Shown here: one piece after another, positions 6,675 to 11,797 of the stretch
How the letters are laid out: the number at the start of each line of letters is the position of its first letter
Numbering within the stretch: the stretch's first letter is position 1
Source of the DNA: Pseudomonadaceae bacterium UBA836
Lineage (GTDB): Bacteria; Pseudomonadota; Gammaproteobacteria; Pseudomonadales; Pseudomonadaceae
Assembly (NCBI GenBank): GCA_002296055.1
Contig: DBHE01000047.1
Span: 1-11,797 of the forward strand
Length of the DNA: 11,797 bases
Direction: 5' to 3'
Translations under genes and position numbers: made by a program
Notes under the pieces: model-generated
Database searches by the model: none
What the model was told of the DNA's origin: nothing
The model's input: the letters and a program-made list of their open reading frames with translations, nothing else

Positions 6675-7293
6675 CCGGCAGCCATTCGATGCTGCCATAC
6701 CAGCCGGTAACGGGCTGACCACTGTTGTCGCAGTCGGTCATGATCGCCAACCCGTCTATCTGATCCAGCGTCTGCCCGTGCAGGCGCTGGAAATCCTCCT
6801 TTACATTGCGCTCCAGTGTTGTCATGCCGGTCGGTGCCCCGCTGCTCACGGCCAGCATCTGCGCGTTGGCGGTGTAGGCGTTGGGCCAGTGGGTGCCAAC
6901 CGGTTGGCTGGATGACCAGACGTAGTTCACCGCCAGCGTCCGCCAGGCCAATAGCCCGCCATCTTTCACAACGTATAGCCGCACCGGATAGTCGTCGCCG
7001 TCGCGCTGGCGCTCGTTCAGCCCGGTGAGCGGCGCGCTGATGGTCCATGACCAGCGCAGTACGGGCGTCTTGCGCAAATCAATTTGCTGCTCCAGGTAGC
7101 GCGCGCTGGCCTGACCATTGCTGCAGTCGGCGCGCAGCAGGGTGCCGTCGCCGCGCTGCTCCAGCTGATAGTGGGTTGGCTCGCTAAAACGGCGTTCAGG
7201 CCACTGGCTAATGTCCGCCGGGGTGTATGTCTGGGCAGCGCAGGCGCCGGCAAAGAGCAGAGTGGGCAACTGCAGGAAAGCGTGACGGTGCAT
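6649..7293 (-). CDS. DUF3047 secreted protein
   Basis: This is a 214-residue protein of the DUF3047 family, function unknown. The N-terminus is a signal peptide (LLFAGACAAQ). Cleavage after Ala19 is likely, although Cys18 could be read as a weak lipobox. Family motifs include LRWSWTI (79-85), RDGDDYPVRLYVV (97-109), the aromatic NYVW (123-126), ERNVKEDFQRLHG (161-173) and IMTDCDNSGQPVTGWYGSIEW (184-204). The pattern is of a beta-sandwich-like domain with possible metal or ligand sites in the acidic DxDN stretch (inference). The ATG at 7293 has GGAG seven to eight bases upstream. It lies 53 bases after the lipase foldase stop on the same strand, so it may be the last gene of the lipase transcript. 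Its 3' end overlaps ydbL by 26 bases on the other strand. Confidence 0.85.
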   Translation of the reverse strand: MHRHAFLQLPTLLFAGACAAQTYTPADISQWPERRFSEPTHYQLEQRGDGTLLRADCSNGQASARYLEQQIDLRKTPVLRWSWTISAPLTGLNERQRDGDDYPVRLYVVKDGGLLAWRTLAVNYVWSSSQPVGTHWPNAYTANAQMLAVSSGAPTGMTTLERNVKEDFQRLHGQTLDQIDGLAIMTDCDNSGQPVTGWYGSIEWLPVTSSSTDR

Positions 7294-7295
7294 AC

Positions 7296-7321
7296 GGGGG
7301 CTCCGGTGCAGGTGTGCCCCC
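7296..7321. promoter_or_regulatory. Hairpin over the DUF3047 ribosome-binding site
   Basis: On the - strand GGGGGC (7321-7316) can pair with GCCCCC (7301-7296) around a 14-base loop. The GGAG Shine-Dalgarno of the DUF3047 gene straddles the loop and the start of the right arm, and the ATG comes two bases after the stem. The structure also begins 26 bases after the foldase stop. It could either reduce DUF3047 translation or mark the mRNA end of lip-lif. There is no T-run. Confidence 0.35.
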
Positions 7322-7346
7322 AGTATGGCAGCGTGCGGGCGACTGG

Positions 7347-8333
7347 TCAGCGCATCAACGCACTGACGCGCAGCTGTTCGGTGCTGTCAAAACGCGCATC
7401 AAGCAGTGCCTGCACAGCCTCATCACGGTCGCTGTCGGCCAGCCCGGGCTGGCTGAGAATGGCGTCGCGTTCGCGCGCAAAGTCGTCCAGCCGCTGCTGC
7501 CATTGTGCGCGCTGCACGTCCAGTGCCTCCAGGCGCGCGGTCGCATCCGGCCCGACCATCTCCATACGCAGCTCGCGCACCGCGCCCTCGTTGGCGCCAG
7601 TCGCGCGCAGGGCCTGGGTTTGTTGGCGCAGGTCCTGATGGATTTGCGGTACCAGCAGCGCCTGCATGGCGTCGGGCAGGCTTTCACGCAGGGCCTCGAT
7701 GTCCTGGGCCTTTTCTTCGTCGCTTAGGTTCGGGTTGTGCAGGATGCTCAGGCGCTCCAGGGTGAAGCGGTTGTAGCTCTCTTCGGCGGCAAAGAAGGCC
7801 TGGTGCTCGGCCGGGCTGAAGAGGTCGGCGCGCAGGCGTTGCACGGCGTCCTGCCTCGCCCACAGGCTGTCGATGTCAGCCGCCGCAGGAAAGTCCTGCT
7901 CAAGCTCGACCAGCGCCCGCTGATAGTCGAGGTAGCGCTGGAACAGGTCCAGTGCCTGGCTGCGCGCAGGGTCAGCCAGGCTGTCACGGATCAGTGCCTG
8001 AACCTGGGCTACGATCTGCCCGTGATCTTGTTCGCCGGCGGTGCTCAGGTAGTAGTCGAACAGGTGTCGCAGCTGGTCGCTGATCAGCAGGTTGCCATCG
8101 GCGTCGACTTGCAGGCGGCCATCCACCTCGGTGCCGCGCAGGGAGTTGGCTTGCGGTGCGCCGGTGCTGCTGGCGGAAGTCTCGCGCAGCAGGCTGGCCG
8201 GTGCTGTCTGAGCCGCTGGGTCGGCAGCGACGACGGCGTTGGTTGGTGCCGGCGTTGGTTGGTTGGAGCGGGTCAGCTGCCAGCCCAGCAGCAGCGCTGC
8301 CGCCAGCAGGGGAAGATAAACAAGGGCTTTCAT
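7347..8333 (-). CDS. lif: Lipase-specific foldase (Lif)
   Basis: This is a 328-residue steric chaperone (P. aeruginosa Lif has about 340) that folds the partner lipase in the periplasm before type II secretion. A single N-terminal membrane anchor (residues 4-20) is followed by an Ala/Pro/Thr-rich linker (about 22-63), then SLRGTEVDG (64-72). Next comes the diagnostic Lif motif RHLFDYYLSTAGE (89-101), matching RxxFDY(F/C)L(S/T)A, and the rest is Gln-, Leu- and Arg-rich helix typical of the extended helical domain. The ATG at 8333 gives the usual MKALVYLPLL start, but no good Shine-Dalgarno precedes it (only GCGAG-like bases). It follows the lipase gene by 62 bases on the same strand, the standard lip-lif order, and a stem-loop lies between. 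Weak initiation and the hairpin together suggest lower expression than the lipase (inference). Confidence 0.93.
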   Translation of the reverse strand: MKALVYLPLLAAALLLGWQLTRSNQPTPAPTNAVVAADPAAQTAPASLLRETSASSTGAPQANSLRGTEVDGRLQVDADGNLLISDQLRHLFDYYLSTAGEQDHGQIVAQVQALIRDSLADPARSQALDLFQRYLDYQRALVELEQDFPAAADIDSLWARQDAVQRLRADLFSPAEHQAFFAAEESYNRFTLERLSILHNPNLSDEEKAQDIEALRESLPDAMQALLVPQIHQDLRQQTQALRATGANEGAVRELRMEMVGPDATARLEALDVQRAQWQQRLDDFARERDAILSQPGLADSDRDEAVQALLDARFDSTEQLRVSALMR

Positions 8334-8366
8334 CGCATACTCGCGCCAGATGAACAGGGAGTAGGG

Positions 8367-8390
8367 CAGGGCCGCCGGTTGGCGGCCCTG
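8367..8390. other. Perfect 10-bp hairpin between lipase and foldase genes
   Basis: CAGGGCCGCC (8367-8376) and GGCGGCCCTG (8381-8390) form a perfect ten-pair stem with a four-base loop. It begins 5 bases after the lipase stop codon. On the - strand the stem is followed by CCCTACTCC, not a T-run, so it is not an ordinary intrinsic terminator. It may protect the lipase mRNA 3' end after processing or partly attenuate transcription before lif. Confidence 0.6.
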
Positions 8391-8395
8391 TCAGG

Positions 8396-9523
<1,128 letters not shown>

Positions 9524-9574
9524 TTATTCAGATTTTTTATCCGATGAACGGAAATTCAGAGTATGGCAGCGGCG

Positions 9575-10663
9575 TCAGGGGGCTTCGCCCAGATAGGCGC
9601 GCTGGATCAGCCGCCACTCGGGGGACTCGGTCAGGCGCAGGATAGCCTCGTTAACTTCGTCGCGTCGGGGGCTGCCGGTCGGCAGGGCCAGTGCATAGAG
9701 CTGCTGGTCAAAGACGCCGGGCAGCAGATCCAGCCGATCCTTGCCCAACTGCTGGTTGCGGTACTGCAGCAGCGGCCGGTCATACACCACCGCGTCGCTG
9801 TCGCCGGCGCTGACGGCCTGCATGGCGCTCTGCAGGTCAGGGTAGTTCTGCGAGATGATGCGTTGCTCCTGCAGGTATTGCGCACTGGCGGTTCCGGCGA
9901 TGGTGGCGACGGTGTTGCCGGGTAGGTCCTGCGGTCCGCTGATCTGGTATTGCAGGTTGCTGACGGTCAGTGAGCTGGTGATGGCGGCGGTGAAGCTGGC
10001 TACCATGATCAAGCCGGCGAACATCCACACCAGGGCCAGCAGCCGGCCCGCCAGGGTGACCGGCGCCTTGTCGCCGTAACCGACGGTGGTCATGGTCACT
10101 GCGGCCCACCAGAAGCCGGCGCCAATCCCTTCGGCGTTACTGCCGCCAAACTGCTCGGCGTTGCGCCGGCGCTCCAGCAGCCAGAGAGCAAAGCCAACAC
10201 CCAGCAACAACAGCGCCAGCGCGCCAATGACGCTGAGAAAGCCCCAGCTGAACAGCGCCTTGAGGCTCTGCAGCAGTCCCTGCTTGGGCGTGTGGGGCAC
10301 GCCGATGGCCAAGCCGGTTTGATAAAAGGGATGGCTGAAGTCGAACAGCGTTTCGCGCTCGGCGGTCATGGTCAACGCGCCCACTGCTACGTCTACCTCG
10401 CCTTGCTCCACCGCGTTCAGCAGCGCTGAAAAGGGCATGACCTGCCACTCGAACTCCCAGCCCTGGCGTTCAGCGATGGCGCGCCACAGGTCGATGCTGA
10501 TGCCCTCCCAGTCACCTTTGCCGTCGCTGATGACAAACGGGGGCACTTCGGTAATGCCAACGCGCAGCGGCGTTGAAGGCGAGGGGCTGCTTTGAGCCTG
10601 GGCGAGCGGGCTGGCACACAGCAGCAGGCACAGCAACAAGCGGGTGAGGGGCGTGAAGGACAT
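9575..10663 (-). CDS. GluR0-like prokaryotic ionotropic glutamate receptor / ligand-gated K+ channel
   Basis: This 362-residue protein has a type 3 periplasmic binding domain split around an ion channel. It starts with a signal peptide (cleaved near AQA, about residue 23). S1, about 32-125, runs from LRVGITEVPPFV to LTMTAERETLFDFSHPFYQTG, with Arg103 in the place of the receptor arginine that binds the ligand carboxylate. TM1 (about 141-163) is followed by a pore loop with filter TVGYGD (193-198), as in K+ channels. TM2 (about 205-228) ends SFTAAITSSLTV, resembling SYTANLAAFLTV of eukaryotic receptors. S2 is about 240-358, with GTASAQYL (257-264) and Asp295 in VVYDRPLL, where an acid binds the ligand amino group. 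This is the GluR0 arrangement, without a third membrane helix. It probably gates K+ in response to an amino acid; the ligand is unknown. The ATG has GGAG eight bases upstream. It stands 228 bases upstream of the lipase gene and is divergent from nfeD. Confidence 0.9.
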   Translation of the reverse strand: MSFTPLTRLLLCLLLCASPLAQAQSSPSPSTPLRVGITEVPPFVISDGKGDWEGISIDLWRAIAERQGWEFEWQVMPFSALLNAVEQGEVDVAVGALTMTAERETLFDFSHPFYQTGLAIGVPHTPKQGLLQSLKALFSWGFLSVIGALALLLLGVGFALWLLERRRNAEQFGGSNAEGIGAGFWWAAVTMTTVGYGDKAPVTLAGRLLALVWMFAGLIMVASFTAAITSSLTVSNLQYQISGPQDLPGNTVATIAGTASAQYLQEQRIISQNYPDLQSAMQAVSAGDSDAVVYDRPLLQYRNQQLGKDRLDLLPGVFDQQLYALALPTGSPRRDEVNEAILRLTESPEWRLIQRAYLGEAP

Positions 10664-10781
10664 GGCAAACTCCGTTTAATTCCTGTTTTCAGGGTAACAA
10701 ACTGAGCGTTGGGCGCCAGCGCGGCGGGCTTGCCGCACAGACCGGGCATTTGCTGCGGGCGCTGATCTTGGGCTTCTGGTA

Positions 10782-10795
10782 GTCTGCCTGCAGAC
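10782..10795. promoter_or_regulatory. Palindrome in the nfeD promoter region
   Basis: GTCTGC and GCAGAC are separated by CT. It lies 31 bases before the nfeD start and overlaps GGTAGTCT, which could be an extended -10 (TAGTCT at 10780-10785), although no good -35 is visible. It could be an operator for nfeD or for the divergent channel gene; no consensus is recognised. Confidence 0.3.
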
Positions 10796-10826
10796 CCAAT
10801 TCACGGAGGCCCAACAGGGACAGTTG

Positions 10827-11294
10827 ATGGTGACTGGATATCTGGAAAGTTATGCGTTCTGGCTTTTACTGGGACTGGCGTTGCTGCTGTCGGAGTTTTT
10901 CTTCCCAGGCTTGATTGCGGTGTTTTTTGGCTTGGGTGCTCTGCTGGTCGGTGGCCTGACCCTGATTGGCCTGGTTGAGGGCCTGGCCTGGCAGCTGCTG
11001 CTGTTCTCTCTGTTTAGTCTGGGCACGCTCTGGTTGCTGCGTCGGCGTTTTCAGCGCTGGTTGCGCGGTGGTGAGTCGGGGTTGGCCCAGGCCGACGCTG
11101 ATGATGCCGGGCTGCTTGGCATGCGTGTTAGCGTGCTGGCCGATTTTGCGGACGGCGTTGGCGACGTGCAGCTCAATGGCGCCAAGTGGGACGCCGAGTC
11201 TGACGAGCCGCTGAAGCAAGGCGAGACGGCCTGGGTGGTGAGTCATTCCGGCATTGTGCTGCGAGTAAGTGCAACCCGCCCCAGCGCTAACTGA
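10827..11294 (+). CDS. NfeD family membrane protein
   Basis: This 155-residue protein is a short NfeD type. It has an N-terminal membrane part with roughly three helices (about 8-25, 28-50 and 54-71), rich in Leu, Phe and Gly, followed by RRRFQRW, a basic cytoplasmic edge. The C-terminal soluble domain (about 97-147, from GMRVSVLADFADGVGDVQLNG to GIVLRV) is the OB-fold typical of NfeD. Short members lack the serine-protease domain of the long form, as here. NfeD proteins occur beside SPFH/stomatin genes and are thought to work with them in membrane-domain organisation; the slipin gene lies 32 bases downstream. I chose ATG 10827 (AGGGA at 10816-10820, six bases upstream) over the TTG three bases earlier. 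The ybbJ-qmcA pair of E. coli is the nearest known parallel. Confidence 0.88.
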   Translation: MVTGYLESYAFWLLLGLALLLSEFFFPGLIAVFFGLGALLVGGLTLIGLVEGLAWQLLLFSLFSLGTLWLLRRRFQRWLRGGESGLAQADADDAGLLGMRVSVLADFADGVGDVQLNGAKWDAESDEPLKQGETAWVVSHSGIVLRVSATRPSAN

Positions 11295-11326
11295 ACCCTT
11301 TCTCTTCTCTACACGGAATTTTTCAC

Positions 11327-11797
11327 ATGGAAATCGCTACCATTCTGTCCCTTGGTTTTCTGGCGCTGGTCATCGTCGCCTTGGCAAAGACCGCGCGTAT
11401 CGTGCCGCAGCGCTCGGCCTTCATCATCGAGCGTCTTGGTAAGTATGCGAAAACCCTGGACGCCGGCTTTCACATCCTCATCCCCTTTGTTGATCGCGTG
11501 GCCTACAAGCACACCTTGAAGGAAGAGGCGATCGACGTGCCCAGCCAGGCCTGTGTGACCCGCGATAACATCCAGGTGGTTGTGGACGGTGTGATCTACC
11601 TGCAGGTGGTTGACCCCAAACTGGCCAGCTATGGCATCAACGACTATCGCTACGCCTCCATGCAGCTGGCGCAGACAACCTTGCGTTCGGTGGTCGGCAA
11701 GATCGACCTGGACAAGACCTTCGAGGAGCGTGAAACCATCAACATCCAGGTGGTGGAGGCGCTGGATGAGGCGGCCAAGCCCTGGGGTGTGAAGGTG
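11327..11797 (+). CDS. SPFH/stomatin-family slipin, QmcA-like (5' part)
   Basis: The gene runs off the window end, so only the first 157 codons are present. It opens with an N-terminal hydrophobic anchor (MEIATILSLGFLALVIVALAK), then the SPFH domain: RIVPQRSAFIIERLGKYAKTLDAGFHILIPFVDRVAY, KEEAIDVPSQACVTRDNIQV, VDGVIYLQVVDPKLASYGI and TTLRSVVGKIDLDKTFEERE, all typical of QmcA/paraslipin proteins. These bind membranes, oligomerise and interact with NfeD partners and sometimes FtsH-type proteases. The ATG at 11327 has a CGGAA Shine-Dalgarno-like site 8-9 bases upstream and starts directly with the anchor. Full-length relatives have about 300 residues, so roughly half is missing from view. Confidence 0.92.
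   Translation, partial: MEIATILSLGFLALVIVALAKTARIVPQRSAFIIERLGKYAKTLDAGFHILIPFVDRVAYKHTLKEEAIDVPSQACVTRDNIQVVVDGVIYLQVVDPKLASYGINDYRYASMQLAQTTLRSVVGKIDLDKTFEERETINIQVVEALDEAAKPWGVKV

Noticed and set aside
5523..6722. Long open frame (399 codons) on the - strand antisense to ydbH, ynbE and ydbL
   Set aside because: It lies wholly opposite three well-recognised genes, has no family motifs, and its Gln/Ala/Arg composition is what antisense of Leu/Gln-rich GC-rich coding DNA gives.
9531..9540. Run of six T on the + strand suggesting a terminator
   Set aside because: No stem precedes it on that strand and no + strand gene ends nearby; it is more likely AT-rich promoter DNA for the - strand lipase.

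Overview
The window looks like chromosomal DNA of a Pseudomonas-type gammaproteobacterium (Pseudomonas or Halopseudomonas). The GC content is high. The GABA aminotransferase, the family I.1 lipase with its foldase, and the ydbH-ynbE-ydbL trio all closely resemble their Pseudomonas/E. coli relatives. The genus is inferred from recalled protein similarity, not from a search. I see no insertion sequence, phage gene, CRISPR array, tRNA or rRNA. No gene-free stretch exceeds 300 bases; the longest are 9347-9574, 3312-3530 and 10664-10826.

Layout. On the + strand, 1-1405 holds the last codons of gabD and a complete gabT, the two GABA-degradation enzymes, with a terminator-like hairpin between them. 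On the - strand, 1421-3311 holds a PLD-superfamily lipoprotein and a small DUF805 membrane protein, separated by a large stem-loop. On the + strand, 3531-6674 is a ydbH-ynbE-ydbL operon: an AsmA-like protein, an outer-membrane lipoprotein and a periplasmic partner, known in E. coli as an intermembrane phospholipid bridge. Facing it on the - strand, 6649-9346 holds a secreted lipase, its membrane-anchored foldase and a DUF3047 secreted protein, read in that order. Also on the - strand, 9575-10663 encodes a GluR0-like prokaryotic ionotropic glutamate receptor: a periplasmic ligand-binding domain split around a K+-channel pore. On the + strand, from 10827 to the window end, is an nfeD plus SPFH/slipin pair, the second gene cut by the window edge.

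How the genes relate. Most of the window concerns the envelope and lipids: a PLD-like lipoprotein, lipid transport, lipase secretion, and the NfeD/stomatin membrane-domain pair. I see no evidence that these are one pathway. They are several small transcription units, and ydbL and the DUF3047 gene overlap tail to tail. No wholly new system is evident. The points most worth checking are the glutamate-receptor channel, the PLD protein with altered HKD motifs, the stem-loops in the lipase operon, and DUF3047 as a possible third lipase-operon gene.
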